Shown piece by piece: positions 18,652 through 28,410 of a stretch of 64,000 nucleotides of DNA. A program made the translations under genes and the position numbers. Origin of the DNA: Shewanella aquimarina (GTDB taxonomy: Bacteria; Pseudomonadota; Gammaproteobacteria; Enterobacterales; Shewanellaceae). Numbering within the stretch: position 1 is the first letter of the stretch; each line of letters starts with the position of its first letter. The notes beneath the pieces were generated by a model. That model saw only the letters and a program-made list of their open reading frames with translations. It ran no database searches and was not told the DNA's origin. Location of the stretch: assembly GCF_023349185.1 (NCBI RefSeq), contig NZ_JAKIKY010000012.1, forward strand, positions 1-64,000. The letters are read 5' to 3'.

Positions 18652-19677
18652 TTAGTCCCAGCTGAGGATCACCTTGCCCGACTGGCCCGAGCGCATAGCG
18701 TCAAAACCTGCTTGGAAATCATCGACTTTGTAGTGATGTGTGATGATAGGGGAGATATCCAGGCCAGATTGGATCAGGCTGGCCATCTTGTACCAGGTCT
18801 CAAACATCTCACGGCCGTAGATCCCTTTGATGATGAGGCCCTTGAAGATCACCTTGCTCCAGTCGATAGCCATGTCACCGCCGGGAATACCCAGCATGGC
18901 GATCTTGCCGCCGTGGTTCATGGTATCCAGCATAGAGTGGAAGGCGGCCGGTACGCCGGACATCTCCAGACCCACATCGAAGCCTTCGGTCATGCCCAGT
19001 TCCTGCATCACATCTTCCAGCTTCTCCTTGGCCACGTTGACGGCGCGGGTGGCGCCCATCTTCTTGGCCAGTTCGAGGCGGTATTCGTTCACATCTGTGA
19101 TCACCACATGGCGTGCGCCAACATGACGACAGACGGCTGCTGCCATGATGCCGATAGGGCCTGCGCCCGTGATCAGTACATCTTCGCCCACGAGATCGAA
19201 CGACAGCGCCGTGTGTACCGCGTTGCCGAAAGGATCGAAGATTGAGGCCAGATCGTCAGAGATATCGTCGGGGATCTTAAAGGCGTTGAATGCTGGGATC
19301 ACCAGATACTCGGCAAATGCGCCTTCGCGGTTAACGCCTACACCCGAGGTGTTGCGGCACAGGTGAGTACGGCCCGCGCGGCAGTTACGGCAGTGACCAC
19401 AGGTGATGTGCCCTTCGCCCGATACGCGATCGCCAATCTGGAAGCCACGGACTTCCTGGCCAATCTCGACCACTTCGCCCACGTATTCGTGGCCGACCAC
19501 CATAGGGAAGGGGATCGTGTTTTGCGACCATTCGTCCCAGTTGTAGATATGTACGTCTGTGCCACAGATGGCGGTCTTACGAATTTTGATCAGCAGATCG
19601 TTGTGGCCAACTTCAGGTTTTGGCGCATCAACCATCCAGATGCCTTCTTCAGGCTTGAGTTTGCTTAGGGCTTTCAT
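18652..19677 (-). CDS. tdh: L-threonine 3-dehydrogenase
   Basis: 341 residues from the ATG at 19677, which has AGGAG seven bases upstream. Zinc-dependent medium-chain dehydrogenase: catalytic zinc site [13 protein letters not shown] and GHEYVGEV, structural zinc [15 protein letters not shown], and the NAD motif [10 protein letters not shown]. It oxidises threonine to 2-amino-3-ketobutyrate, the substrate of the neighbouring Kbl; the two genes are 10 bases apart. Confidence 0.97.
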   Translation of the reverse strand: MKALSKLKPEEGIWMVDAPKPEVGHNDLLIKIRKTAICGTDVHIYNWDEWSQNTIPFPMVVGHEYVGEVVEIGQEVRGFQIGDRVSGEGHITCGHCRNCRAGRTHLCRNTSGVGVNREGAFAEYLVIPAFNAFKIPDDISDDLASIFDPFGNAVHTALSFDLVGEDVLITGAGPIGIMAAAVCRHVGARHVVITDVNEYRLELAKKMGATRAVNVAKEKLEDVMQELGMTEGFDVGLEMSGVPAAFHSMLDTMNHGGKIAMLGIPGGDMAIDWSKVIFKGLIIKGIYGREMFETWYKMASLIQSGLDISPIITHHYKVDDFQAGFDAMRSGQSGKVILSWD

Positions 19678-19687
19678 CGATAGACTC

Positions 19688-20881
19688 CTAGATAATTCCC
19701 ATCTCTTTAGCGATGCGGGTGAAGGCATCGATGGCGCGATCTAGCTGCTCGCGGGTGTGAGCGGCAGACATCTGGGTACGAATACGGGCTTGGCCCTTAG
19801 GTACCACAGGGAAGGAGAAGCCGATCACATAGATGTTCTCTTCCAGCAGACGGTTAGCAAAGTCGCTGGCCAGCTTGGCATCGCCAATCATCACAGGGAT
19901 GATGGCGTGGTCGGCGCCGCCCAGGGTAAAGCCTGCTTCTGTCATCTTCTCGCGGAAGTAACGGCTGTTTTGCCATACGGCTTCGCGCAGCGCCTGGCCA
20001 GACTTGAGCATCTCCAGCACATGAATCGAGGCGGTGACGATTGAAGGTGCCAGCGAGTTAGAGAAGAGGTAAGGACGCGAGCGTTGACGTAGCCAGTCGA
20101 CGACCTCTTTCTTGGCAGAGGTAAATCCACCCGATGCGCCGCCCAGGGCCTTGCCCAGGGTGCCCGTGATGATGTCGACTCTGTCCATCACGTCGCAATA
20201 CTCGTGGGTACCGCGGCCGTTTTGACCGATGAAACCTACGGCGTGAGAGTCGTCCACCATGACCAGGGCGCCATATTTATCAGCCAGATCGCAGACACCT
20301 TTAAGGTTGGCGATGACGCCGTCCATCGAGAATACGCCGTCGGTGGCGATCAGAATGTGGCGCGCACCGGCCGCCTTTGCCGCTTGCAGCTGTGCTTCCA
20401 GATCGGCCATGTCGTTGTTGGCATAGCGGAAACGCTTGGCCTTACACAGACGCACACCGTCGATGATAGAGGCGTGGTTCAGGGCATCTGAGACGATGGC
20501 GTCTTCGGCGCCGAGCAGGGTCTCGAACAGGCCGGCGTTCGCATCGAAGCAAGAAGAGTAAAGGATAGTATCTTCCATGCCGAGGAATTCGCTTAGGCTG
20601 GCTTCGAGTTGCTTATGAATATCTTGGGTACCACAGATGAAGCGCACAGACGCCATGCCGAAGCCGTGATCGCTCAGGCCTTGCTGGGCGGCGGCGATCA
20701 GTTCGGGATGATTGGCTAGGCCGAGGTAGTTGTTGGCGCAGAAGTTCATCACTTCGTGGCCGTTGACTTGGATTTCTGTCTTCTGAGGAGAGGCAATAAC
20801 GCGCTCGCTCTTGTATAAGCCTTCCGCTTTCACTTCAGCCAGCTGCTGATTGATTTGATCGTAGAATGAGGTCGTTGCCAC
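19688..20881 (-). CDS. kbl: 2-amino-3-ketobutyrate CoA ligase (glycine C-acetyltransferase)
   Basis: 397 residues with a GTG start preceded by AAGGAG. A PLP enzyme of the alpha-oxoamine synthase family; motifs include [27 protein letters not shown] and the PLP lysine in [14 protein letters not shown]. It splits 2-amino-3-ketobutyrate with CoA into glycine and acetyl-CoA. First gene of kbl-tdh. Confidence 0.97.
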   Translation of the reverse strand: MATTSFYDQINQQLAEVKAEGLYKSERVIASPQKTEIQVNGHEVMNFCANNYLGLANHPELIAAAQQGLSDHGFGMASVRFICGTQDIHKQLEASLSEFLGMEDTILYSSCFDANAGLFETLLGAEDAIVSDALNHASIIDGVRLCKAKRFRYANNDMADLEAQLQAAKAAGARHILIATDGVFSMDGVIANLKGVCDLADKYGALVMVDDSHAVGFIGQNGRGTHEYCDVMDRVDIITGTLGKALGGASGGFTSAKKEVVDWLRQRSRPYLFSNSLAPSIVTASIHVLEMLKSGQALREAVWQNSRYFREKMTEAGFTLGGADHAIIPVMIGDAKLASDFANRLLEENIYVIGFSFPVVPKGQARIRTQMSAAHTREQLDRAIDAFTRIAKEMGII

Positions 20882-21284
20882 CTGTAGTCTCCTTCTTTCT
20901 GTCTCGTTTTATTTTTGTATGCTTTGCTCGAGTCTGCACGCTTGGCAGATAAACTCGAGGAAAGGCGATAAGTTAGGAACCATGTTTAACGCATAAGTCA
21001 GGCTTGTCATAGCCAGGTATCGCCCCGTCGATGAATGATTAAGTCTAGTTCAGTTTCGACCATCTATTGTTGCCGACAAGCCTGTCGGAAAAGGGGGCGC
21101 CTGGGATATGGATCGCGCTAGGCTGGCCGAATTCTAACCTTAAACCCGGCCGGCGCCACATTTTTTTTTTGCGCTATTAACTAAGTTAGTGCATGTGCAA
21201 CTTTCGCATAACAAAAAATAATGCGAAATGTCACAACTGGCGGTATCCGATGGCTGTAGAGGCTGGCGCGCAGCCAATGCTCGC
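20882..21284. other. Intergenic leader between TetR gene and kbl
   Basis: About 400 bases holding the kbl promoter and leader. Visible elements are a 7-bp inverted repeat CTCGAGT/ACTCGAG (20927-20959), a run of eleven T near 21170, the small palindrome ACTAAGTTAGT (about 21180) and the inverted repeat at 21202-21228. No reading frame or known riboswitch was recognised. Confidence 0.5.
21202..21228. promoter_or_regulatory. Inverted repeat TTTCGCAT-N11-ATGCGAAA
   Basis: A perfect 8-bp inverted repeat with an AT-rich 11-base centre, 57 bases downstream of the TetR-family gene and about 320 bases upstream of kbl. No T run follows on either strand. An operator for the adjacent TetR regulator or for kbl-tdh control is possible but unproven. 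Confidence 0.4.
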
Positions 21285-21938
21285 CTAGTCTTCCTCTTGT
21301 TCCGCCTTAGCTAGGGCCTGGTAGTGTTGCTCCAGTCTGATGAAGGTGGGTCTGGCGGACTCGCTGGCGTAGGCCTTGAAGATCATCAATACCCTTAGCA
21401 GGCCCTCGTAGAGCGAGGTCTTAGTGATCTGGGTGGCTTCCGAGTGGGTGAGCTGGTTGCTGATCCAGAAACAGGCCACCATACGGATGGTGTCGGCCAA
21501 CGGGGTGATCTCGGCATCTTCCAACACCACTACGCCATCTTGTTTCAACTGGCTAAGAATGCTGGTGGCCTTCTTGAGTACCTGTTCATGGGTGACCGTA
21601 TATCGTTTGTTGAGCTCTTCGTCGCGGCTGAGGATGATCACCAGGTTGGCGTACATGAAACGGAACTGCCACAGGGTGTAGAAGAGGGCATCGAAGTAGC
21701 CGATCAAGAGGTCGACATCTACCTTCTTGCCTTCATAGGGCTGAAAGCCTGTCTCCAGGTGCTGCTCATAGAGGCTGAAGATGGAGCGAATAATGTCTTC
21801 TTTATTGCGGAAATGGTAGTAGAGGTTACCCGGGCTGATCCCCAGATGCGCGGCAATATGGTTGGTGGTGATGCTGCGCTCACCATGTTCGTTAAACAGG
21901 GCCAGGGCGGCATGGACGATTTTATCGCGGGTTTTCAT
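21285..21938 (-). CDS. TetR/AcrR-family transcriptional regulator
   Basis: 217 residues. The N-terminal helix-turn-helix (about 10-50) reads HGERSITTNHIAAHLGISPGNLYYHF in shortened form, with the typical GxLYYHFxxKEDI ending. The C-terminal ligand domain is helical and not assignable. It sits between kbl-tdh and divergent waaA, so it could regulate itself, kbl-tdh or waaA. Confidence 0.85.
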   Translation of the reverse strand: MKTRDKIVHAALALFNEHGERSITTNHIAAHLGISPGNLYYHFRNKEDIIRSIFSLYEQHLETGFQPYEGKKVDVDLLIGYFDALFYTLWQFRFMYANLVIILSRDEELNKRYTVTHEQVLKKATSILSQLKQDGVVVLEDAEITPLADTIRMVACFWISNQLTHSEATQITKTSLYEGLLRVLMIFKAYASESARPTFIRLEQHYQALAKAEQEED

Positions 21939-22147
21939 CTTGATCCTAAGTCAGGTCGGTTATCTACCAGCGCACTCAAGTGAATAGGTGGACTGGATAA
22001 TTGGCTACATTCGAGTAAAGGCTCCAGTTGCAACTTATCAGCCAGCGGGTAAAAGTCAATCTATGGCTACTCAGACCAGTTAAGATTAACATCCTGTTTT
22101 TCACTCCTTTTATCAAGTTGGCTGACATTGTATCGGGTCACTGGCGT

Positions 22148-22176
22148 TTGCCGCCCGTCGGCGTCAGGCATATGTT
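22148..22176 (+). promoter_or_regulatory. Possible waaA promoter
   Basis: TTGCCG and TATGTT are separated by 17 bases, about 45 bases ahead of the waaA start. The match is moderate. Confidence 0.35.
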
Positions 22177-22224
22177 ACTATTAAGCCCTATGAGTAAATT
22201 GCCCCTGTCTAAGTGCCGAGCCCT

Positions 22225-23490
22225 ATGAATCGTACTCTCTATTCAATCTTGCTGTATCTGTTAAGCCCCCTGCTAATTCTTTATTTGGTGATTCGGGCAG
22301 TTAAGAGCCCGGATTACCGTGGTCGCTGGGGCGAACGTTTCGGTTTGGCCAAGCTTTCGAAGGCAGATCTACTGATTCATTCGGTCTCTATGGGGGAAAC
22401 CCTGGCGGCGATTCCGCTCATTAAGCAGATACAGGTCGCCTACCCAGATCTTAACCTCACTATCACCACGACCAGCCCGACTGGTTCGGCCGAGGTGCTC
22501 AAGGCCTTCGGCGAGTCGGTGCAGCACTGTTACCTGCCCTTCGATCTGCCTCTGTGTGTGGCGCGCTTTCTGGGCCAGTTGCAACCCAAACAAATTATCA
22601 TCATGGAGACTGAGCTGTGGCCTAATCTTATCCATCAGGCCAAGCGCCGGGGGATCAAGCTGATGTTGGCTAATGCTCGCCTGTCGGAGAAGTCGGCGAA
22701 TCAGTATCGGGGTAGGCCCAAGCTGTCGCAACCCATGCTCCGTTCTCTGAACCTGATCGCCGCCCAGTCGCCCCAGGCGGCGCAGCGATTCATCGACTTG
22801 GGGGTCGATGCCGAGCGGGTAAAGGTCACAGGCAGTCTTAAGTTCGACCTCACCATAGCGCCAGACTTGCTCGAGCAGGCCAAGGGGCTACGTCAGCAGT
22901 GGCAGCGTATGGAGACCCCCGTCTGGGTAGCTGGCAGTGTGCACCCGGGCGAGTTCGACATCATGCTCGCCGCGCACAAGAGTCTGCTGATGCGGTTTCC
23001 TCACGCTCTAATGGTCTTGGTGCCCCGGCATCCGGAGCAGTTTGATGCGGCGGCAAGCCGGGTCAAGGCGGCGGGGCTGGTGCTGGCGCGACGTAGTCGT
23101 CAAGAGGTGGTAGATGAGCAGACTCAGGTGCTGCTCGGAGATACCATGGGCGAGTTGTTGAGCTTCTATGGCGCGGCGGATCAGGCCTTCGTCGGTGGTA
23201 CCCTGATCGAGAATGGTGGCCATAATCCGCTGGAGCCGGCGGCCATAGGCCTGCCCGTCTATGTGGGGCCTCACCATTGGGATTTTGCCGAGATCACAGG
23301 GCTGCTCAAGGAGGCGGGCTCATTGACGCTGGTGCAGAATGGCGATGAGCTGGCTCAGGCCTTGGTGCATAAGTTTGATGATAAGGCGGCCTATCTGGGT
23401 GCCAGAGAGGCCGGGCTCGAGGTGGTCGAGGCCAACAAGGGGGCACTGACGGCGCAGTTCGCCCTAGCTAGTGAGTTGATTAAGGCTTAG
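22225..23490 (+). CDS. waaA: 3-deoxy-D-manno-octulosonic acid (Kdo) transferase
   Basis: 421 residues from the ATG at 22225 (a GTG at 22213 is the alternative). An N-terminal membrane anchor (about 5-25) precedes SPDYRGRWGERFG, the conserved HSVSMGETLAAIPLI and TTTSPTGSAEVLKA, then the GT-B C-terminal half with FVGGTLIENGGHNPLEPAA. It adds Kdo to lipid A precursors at the inner membrane. Kdo kinase is encoded convergently right behind it. Confidence 0.96.
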   Translation: MNRTLYSILLYLLSPLLILYLVIRAVKSPDYRGRWGERFGLAKLSKADLLIHSVSMGETLAAIPLIKQIQVAYPDLNLTITTTSPTGSAEVLKAFGESVQHCYLPFDLPLCVARFLGQLQPKQIIIMETELWPNLIHQAKRRGIKLMLANARLSEKSANQYRGRPKLSQPMLRSLNLIAAQSPQAAQRFIDLGVDAERVKVTGSLKFDLTIAPDLLEQAKGLRQQWQRMETPVWVAGSVHPGEFDIMLAAHKSLLMRFPHALMVLVPRHPEQFDAAASRVKAAGLVLARRSRQEVVDEQTQVLLGDTMGELLSFYGAADQAFVGGTLIENGGHNPLEPAAIGLPVYVGPHHWDFAEITGLLKEAGSLTLVQNGDELAQALVHKFDDKAAYLGAREAGLEVVEANKGALTAQFALASELIKA

Positions 23491-23510
23491 TCGCTAATCG
23501 GTCGGCCTAG

Positions 23511-24236
23511 CTAGGTCTGGGCGTAACCCGCTAGCAGCTGCTGCCAGTTTTCCTGGGTAAAGTGTAGTTCGGGTGCCTTGCCCTTCTCCTTGTTGAAGGA
23601 GCGCAGCAGGCGGTCGAGGTTGGCCTGTTGCCACTTGCTGTCAGGTTTCTTGAGGGCGCCGCGATCGAAGTCGATCAGGGTAAAGCTGTCATCGGCGAGC
23701 AGTATGTTCTTGGCATTGAGATCCGCGTGGTAGACGCCGCGGTGATGAAACTTGGCGATACAGGCACCGAGTGCCTGCCAAAGCTCCGCGGACATAGGTG
23801 ACCGCTTTAGCCTAGCCACCAGATCCCGCGCGTCCGGTATCCGCTTGATGATGATGTCGCCACGGTAATAGGGGCCGCTACGCTGGATCTGCGCCGCCAC
23901 CGGCTCAGGTACGGCAAACCCTTCCTCAAACAGCTGCTCCAGCAGGGTGAATTCCGCGATTGCCCGGCAGCGCTTTAGCCCAGTATAGAGATAGGCGTCG
24001 CGGCTGAATTTCTCCATCATGCCACCACGATAATAGTGTCTGAGTACCCATTCATCTTCCGGCGCCAGGCTCAGTGGATGAGGGTTGACAAACCAGGTGG
24101 TGTAACGCCCCGTCGATGAGCCCGTGATGGCGCCTAACTCTTGCCAGTAATCGAAGGTAAACCAATCAGGGGTGATCGCCTTGAGCGAAGGCTGGTTAAA
24201 GACGATACAACCGGCATCGGTAGGTTTTATTTGCAT
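23511..24236 (-). CDS. kdkA: 3-deoxy-D-manno-octulosonic acid kinase
   Basis: 241 residues of the lipopolysaccharide-kinase fold. Catalytic loop HADLNAKNIL and metal motif IDFDRG are intact, with LRHYYRGGMMEKFSRDAYLY upstream. KdkA phosphorylates O-4 of a single Kdo residue, so together with waaA it predicts a mono-Kdo phosphate inner core as in Haemophilus and Vibrio. Confidence 0.93.
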   Translation of the reverse strand: MQIKPTDAGCIVFNQPSLKAITPDWFTFDYWQELGAITGSSTGRYTTWFVNPHPLSLAPEDEWVLRHYYRGGMMEKFSRDAYLYTGLKRCRAIAEFTLLEQLFEEGFAVPEPVAAQIQRSGPYYRGDIIIKRIPDARDLVARLKRSPMSAELWQALGACIAKFHHRGVYHADLNAKNILLADDSFTLIDFDRGALKKPDSKWQQANLDRLLRSFNKEKGKAPELHFTQENWQQLLAGYAQT

Positions 24237-24301
24237 AGATTTACTGGCTCAACGGGCTTGGGTGGTCGCTATGGGGAATTGTACCCGATATTGGCGCCCT
24301 G

Positions 24302-24568
24302 TCAGCCCTCTTTCACCAGTTGTTGCAGTACCTGGCTAAGATTCACCTGCCAAGGCTTGGCGGGCAGAATGGTTTGTGATTGGCTGCAATCCAACGCGCT
24401 GTAGGGAGGGCGAGGTGCTGGTGCGCCATAGTCTTGGGTGCTGGTGGGGCTAACCTTAGTCGCTTGATCTATTAGGCCCTGGTAGTCCACCCAGTAGTCG
24501 TTAGGCTGAGTCGCCTTGAGCGCCTGGGCAACCTGCCCCTGGCGACCGATCACCAATATCTTTCTCAT
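24302..24568 (-). pseudogene. rmlD: Internally deleted dTDP-4-dehydrorhamnose reductase (rmlD remnant)
   Basis: 88 codons against about 290 for intact RmlD. The first 25 or so residues are the Rossmann start (ILVIGRQGQVAQAL), and from about residue 49 the C-terminus of RmlD follows (APRPPYSALDCSQ, KPWQVNLSQVL). The catalytic YxxxK and most of the fold are missing; the deletion kept the frame. An AGG sits before the ATG. It cannot be a functional reductase. Confidence 0.85.
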
Positions 24569-24581
24569 CGTGCCTGGCCCA

Positions 24582-24734
24582 TTAAGACTGCCTCACCACC
24601 CGATGACACCACTCCAGATGCATTAGATACCAGTCCAGCGTCTTCTCGAGGCCTTTGACGAAGCTTTCACTTGGCTGCCAGCCCAATTTATTGCTGAGCT
24701 TACTGGCATCGATGGCGTAACGGGTATCGTGCCC
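24582..24734 (-). pseudogene. rmlB: 3' fragment of dTDP-glucose 4,6-dehydratase (rmlB)
   Basis: About 50 codons in the frame ending at TAA 24582-24584 encode GHDTRYAIDASKLSNKLGW and then KGLEKTLDWYL, the C-terminus of RmlB. The rest of the gene is gone; upstream it is fused out of frame to the rmlC fragment at the shared GGGCAC (24729-24734). It ends 13 bases before the rmlD remnant. Confidence 0.85.
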
Positions 24735-24895
24735 TGCAGTGAATGGCTCTGATTTTCCTGCACGAAATCGAGATCCACCAGATGCTCCTTAAACCACCGC
24801 TCGCGAAAGGTTTCGAAAAAACAGCCGCTCTCATCGCCGAACACCCGAGGTTCGAGCAGCTTAACGTCTGGAATGTTGGTATCGTGGATCTTCAT
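24729..24895 (-). pseudogene. rmlC: 5' fragment of dTDP-4-dehydrorhamnose 3,5-epimerase (rmlC)
   Basis: About 55 codons encode MKIHDTNIPDVKLLEPRVFG, then FFETFRERWF and DFVQENQSHSLQGT, the N-terminal third of RmlC up to the point where LRGLHYQ is expected. From there the sequence is the end of rmlB in another frame. The reading frame continues as nonsense to 24623. Confidence 0.85.
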
Positions 24896-25036
24896 AGTGT
24901 CATCCGGCCGGTCAACAGGGCCACAGGTTTTAAAGAAAGTTGGTCCCTATGACGGCCTAATCATGGAACCTAGGGACATTCTACATTAAACTCGTTGCGG
25001 ATCCTTACTCCCTTACTATTTCTCAGCGGCCCGAAT

Positions 25037-26116
25037 ATGAGCTTGAATTTGCAGACTGCCCACTCTTTGTGTCTCTTACGTTTATCCGCCATCGGCGACG
25101 TGTGTCATGCGGTGGCCATGGTGCAGGCGATTCAGCGCCAGTATCCCGATCTTAAGATCACCTGGGTGATCGGTAAGGTGGAATATCAGTTGCTTAAGCA
25201 TCTGCCGGGTATCGAGTTTGTGATCTTCGATAAGTCTCAGGGCTGGCGCAGTTACTTTAACCTCCGCAAGGCGCTTAAGGGACGTAGATTCGATGTGCTG
25301 CTACACATGCAGGTGGCGCTGAGGGCAACCATCGCATCCTTGGCCATCTCGGCCAAGGTGCGCTTGGGGTTCGATCGTGCCAGGGCCAAGGAGGGGCAGT
25401 GGCTGGTGACCAATCATAGGGTCGAGCCGCTGGCGACTCCCCATGTGCTCGAGGGCTTCATGGGCTTTGCCAAGGCCGTGGGTGTCACGGATCTTGCGCC
25501 TAAGTGGAATATTCCTGTGCCCGTCACCGATACTGAATTTGCGCGCGAGCTTATCCCCGATGGAGACAAAACATTGATTATCTGCGCCGCTGCCAGTAAG
25601 GCCGAGCGCAACTGGCTGCCCGAGCGTTATGCCAAGGTGGCCGACCATGCGTTGGAGAAAGGCTATCGTGTGCTGCTCTGCGGCGGCCCGGTCTCTATGG
25701 AGCGTGAGCTTGCCGAAGCCATTGTTACACATGGCGATGGCCGTATCGAAAATCAGGTGGGTAAGACCTCATTGACACAACTCTTGGCGCTGCTGAAACA
25801 GGCGAGCATAGTCCTGGCGCCAGACACTGGGCCGGCTCATATGGCGGTGAGTCAGGGGACGCCCGTGATAGGCCTCTACGCCCACTCCAATCCTGGGCGT
25901 ACCGGGCCCTACACCTGTTTAGAGAGTGTGGTCAGTGTCTATGATGAGGCAATTACCCAGCAACATTCGGGCGAGGTGCCTTGGGGCAAACGTGCCAAGG
26001 GGGCGCATCTGATGGAGATGATCCAGGTGGCACCCGTGATTGCCCAATTTGATCGTTTGGCTAAGGCAAGCCAAGGTGCTCAAGCGACAGAGCCCTCTCA
26101 ACACGGCAGCCATTAG
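25037..26116 (+). CDS. Heptosyltransferase-like protein, GT9 family
   Basis: About 359 residues from the ATG at 25037; a TTG at 24995 would add 14. GT9 features are LLRLSAIGDVCHAVAMVQAI at the N-terminus and, in the nucleotide-sugar half, SKAERNWLPERYAKVAD, LLCGGP and LAPDTGPAHMAVSQGTPVIGLY. It is most like heptosyltransferase I (WaaC), which adds the first heptose to Kdo in the core. First gene of the plus-strand part of the core locus. Confidence 0.85.
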   Translation: MSLNLQTAHSLCLLRLSAIGDVCHAVAMVQAIQRQYPDLKITWVIGKVEYQLLKHLPGIEFVIFDKSQGWRSYFNLRKALKGRRFDVLLHMQVALRATIASLAISAKVRLGFDRARAKEGQWLVTNHRVEPLATPHVLEGFMGFAKAVGVTDLAPKWNIPVPVTDTEFARELIPDGDKTLIICAAASKAERNWLPERYAKVADHALEKGYRVLLCGGPVSMERELAEAIVTHGDGRIENQVGKTSLTQLLALLKQASIVLAPDTGPAHMAVSQGTPVIGLYAHSNPGRTGPYTCLESVVSVYDEAITQQHSGEVPWGKRAKGAHLMEMIQVAPVIAQFDRLAKASQGAQATEPSQHGSH

Positions 26117-26234
26117 CCACGAGTTGGCGAATAATGGTAGACTTTAGGTTTGATTGGCTCATCTGGCACCCATCAGTAGAGCCATGCAATGAAGGAAGAT
26201 GGGGTTTTCCCATTTATTTTTAGGGATATCGTCG

Positions 26235-27311
26235 ATGTCAGTGGCGCCAAAGTTTCTGTTTGTACCTGTCTCCTGTGAAGAGGGGATAGGTGAATATATG
26301 CGTTCCACCATAGTGGCCGATGAGATCATGCAACGTTGGCCCGGGGCACAGGTTGAATTTGTGCTCAATAGTCGTGCACCCTATGCCAAGCATTGCCCCT
26401 ATCCGACACACCTGGTTAATGACACGCCCACCAAGCGGGTGAAAGAGGTGAACCAGCTGGTATCGCAGCTCAAGCCTGACTTAGTGATCTTCGATGCCGC
26501 AGGCCGTAAGGCCCAGCTTAAACACGCCAGTCGCAGCGGAGCCAAGGTGGTCTTCGTTAGCCAGCATAAACGCAAGCGGGCCCGTGGCATGAAGCTCGAA
26601 AGAGCCTTAGTGACCGACAGCCATTGGGTGGTGCAACCCGAGTTTGTGATTGGTGATATCAGTCGTTTCGAGCGCTTCAAGTTAAACCTGATTAAATGTC
26701 CCGAGCCCATCTTTACCGGTTCGATCTTCGCGCGTCCCGATGTCGTCCTGCAGCATGCCTTGTGGGAGCAGTATGGTTTAAAGCCTAAAGGTTATCTTCT
26801 CTATAGCGCCGGCTCCGGTGGGCATTATATCGGCTCGACCCTGGCGGCCGAGCGTTTCGCCCAGGTGGCACAGGCCTGTTATCGAGAGACAGGGATCCCC
26901 TGTGTCATGGTGTTTGGCCCCAACTATCCCAAGGCTCTGCCTCGGCTAGAGGGCGTCGTGGCCATAGAGCGACTCTCTAGCCTGGAGTTTATCAATTTGC
27001 TCGATGGCGCCGCGGGTGCGGTGCTTAGTGGCGGCGACACACTGCTGCAGGCGATTGCCCTCAAGGTGCCGACGCTGGCGGTGGCCGTCTCTAAGGATCA
27101 ACCCAAGCGGATCGACAGCTGCGTGAAGCGAGGCCTTGCCCTCAGCTGTGATATCGAGCTGGATGCCATGTGTGCTCAGGTGCAGCGGCTGCTCGAGCCC
27201 CAGACTGCCGGACAGTTAAGGGCCAATATGGGCAGTGAGGCCGAGGCTAAGGGGCTGGATATCTGCATGGCGGAGATCGCTAGACTCCTGGGGCTGAGCT
27301 GTGAGCGGTAA
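26235..27311 (+). CDS. GT-B-fold glycosyltransferase, MurG/UDP-GlcNAc-transferase-like
   Basis: About 358 residues from the ATG at 26235 (AGGGA upstream); an ATG at 26199 is possible but its Shine-Dalgarno is too close. The C-terminal half shows SAGSGGHYIGSTLAAERF, LEFINLLDGAAGAVLSGGDTLLQAIALKVPTLAVA, the pattern of MurG/EpsE-type transferases where a Gly-rich loop and a donor site near SGGDT bind a UDP-sugar. The sugar is not known. It overlaps the next gene by 11 bases, so the two are coupled. Confidence 0.7.
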   Translation: MSVAPKFLFVPVSCEEGIGEYMRSTIVADEIMQRWPGAQVEFVLNSRAPYAKHCPYPTHLVNDTPTKRVKEVNQLVSQLKPDLVIFDAAGRKAQLKHASRSGAKVVFVSQHKRKRARGMKLERALVTDSHWVVQPEFVIGDISRFERFKLNLIKCPEPIFTGSIFARPDVVLQHALWEQYGLKPKGYLLYSAGSGGHYIGSTLAAERFAQVAQACYRETGIPCVMVFGPNYPKALPRLEGVVAIERLSSLEFINLLDGAAGAVLSGGDTLLQAIALKVPTLAVAVSKDQPKRIDSCVKRGLALSCDIELDAMCAQVQRLLEPQTAGQLRANMGSEAEAKGLDICMAEIARLLGLSCER

Positions 27312-28410
27312 ACGTATAGCCCTCGTCATCGATAGTCTGGCGGGGGGCGGTGCAGAGAAGATTGTCCTGACCCTGGCGACCGAGATGAAACGCCTGGGTC
27401 ACGAACCGCATCTCTTGGTCATCAGCCCGAATTACGACTATGTGGTACCGGAGGGCATACCTCTGCATGTCTGTTTCGATGAACGGGACAGGCACATTAT
27501 CGCCTGGTGGCGATTGGGGCGCTCGGCTGCTAGGGTGAGGCAGTGGATAGAGGGGATAGAGCAGGCCCATGGTCGCTTCGATCTGATCCTCTCTAATCTG
27601 GACAAGAGCAACCTCCTGCTGACTCGAGCCGGCGTCGCGCCCCTCTATATCGTGGTGCATAACTCAATCGAAGAGGAGTTGAAGCGCGAGCGTAAGCTCG
27701 GGCCGCTGGCCTATCTCACTATGCTTAGGGCCAAGAAGGCACTCGATGGTCAGGCGTTGATCACCGTTTCCAAAGGGATAGTGAGGGAGATTCGTCAGAC
27801 CGGGCGAATTGCGCCCCGTAGCATGCGCACCATCTACAACCCTTTCGATGTGGATGCGATAAGGGCAAAAGCGGAAGAGGTGAATCCGGATATCCCCGAG
27901 GGGGATTACCTTATCCATGTTGGCCGGGTCGCGCGCCAGAAACGCCACGACATACTGTTTCAGGCGCTTGCCAAGATGCAAAAACCTCTGCCTTTGGTGT
28001 TGCTCTGCAATAACCCTAAGAAGGCGATGAAACTGGCCAAGAAACATGGCGTGGCCGATCGCATCATCTGTCCCGGCTTTCAGGCCAATCCCTTTCCTTG
28101 GATTAGGCGCGCTAAGCTGCTGGTTTTATCTTCTGATTATGAGGGGTTTGGAAATGTCCTCGCGGAGGGACTCATGTGTGGTACGCCAGTGGTGAGCACT
28201 CGATGCCCCCATGGACCCGATGAGATATTGACGGGTGAGTTGGCCGATTATCTTGCGCCGCGGCGGGACAGTGAGGCCTTGAGCCGAAAGATAGATAAGG
28301 CCCTATGCCATTATCCGTCTCTTCATCAGTGCGAGATCTTCGATGAGGTCGCTATCGAGCGAATTGTTGCCGATTATCTCAGCCTCTGCGAGCCGCCTTC
28401 TCCAGCTTAG
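27301..28410 (+). CDS. Glycosyltransferase family 4 protein
   Basis: 369 residues with a GTG start inside the preceding gene. GT-B retaining transferase: N-terminal SLAGGGAEKIVLTLA, C-terminal HVGRVARQKRHDILFQAL, LVLSSDYEGFGNVLAEGLMCG (E-x7-E motif) and STRCPHGPDEIL. It resembles N-acetylgalactosamine/galactose transferases of core or O-chain synthesis. It runs into the convergent GT2 gene with a four-base overlap. Confidence 0.87.
   Translation: MSGKRIALVIDSLAGGGAEKIVLTLATEMKRLGHEPHLLVISPNYDYVVPEGIPLHVCFDERDRHIIAWWRLGRSAARVRQWIEGIEQAHGRFDLILSNLDKSNLLLTRAGVAPLYIVVHNSIEEELKRERKLGPLAYLTMLRAKKALDGQALITVSKGIVREIRQTGRIAPRSMRTIYNPFDVDAIRAKAEEVNPDIPEGDYLIHVGRVARQKRHDILFQALAKMQKPLPLVLLCNNPKKAMKLAKKHGVADRIICPGFQANPFPWIRRAKLLVLSSDYEGFGNVLAEGLMCGTPVVSTRCPHGPDEILTGELADYLAPRRDSEALSRKIDKALCHYPSLHQCEIFDEVAIERIVADYLSLCEPPSPA

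Noticed and set aside
18712..19245. 177-codon plus-strand frame antisense to tdh
   Set aside because: No family resemblance and a complete overlap with a conserved dehydrogenase; a compositional shadow.
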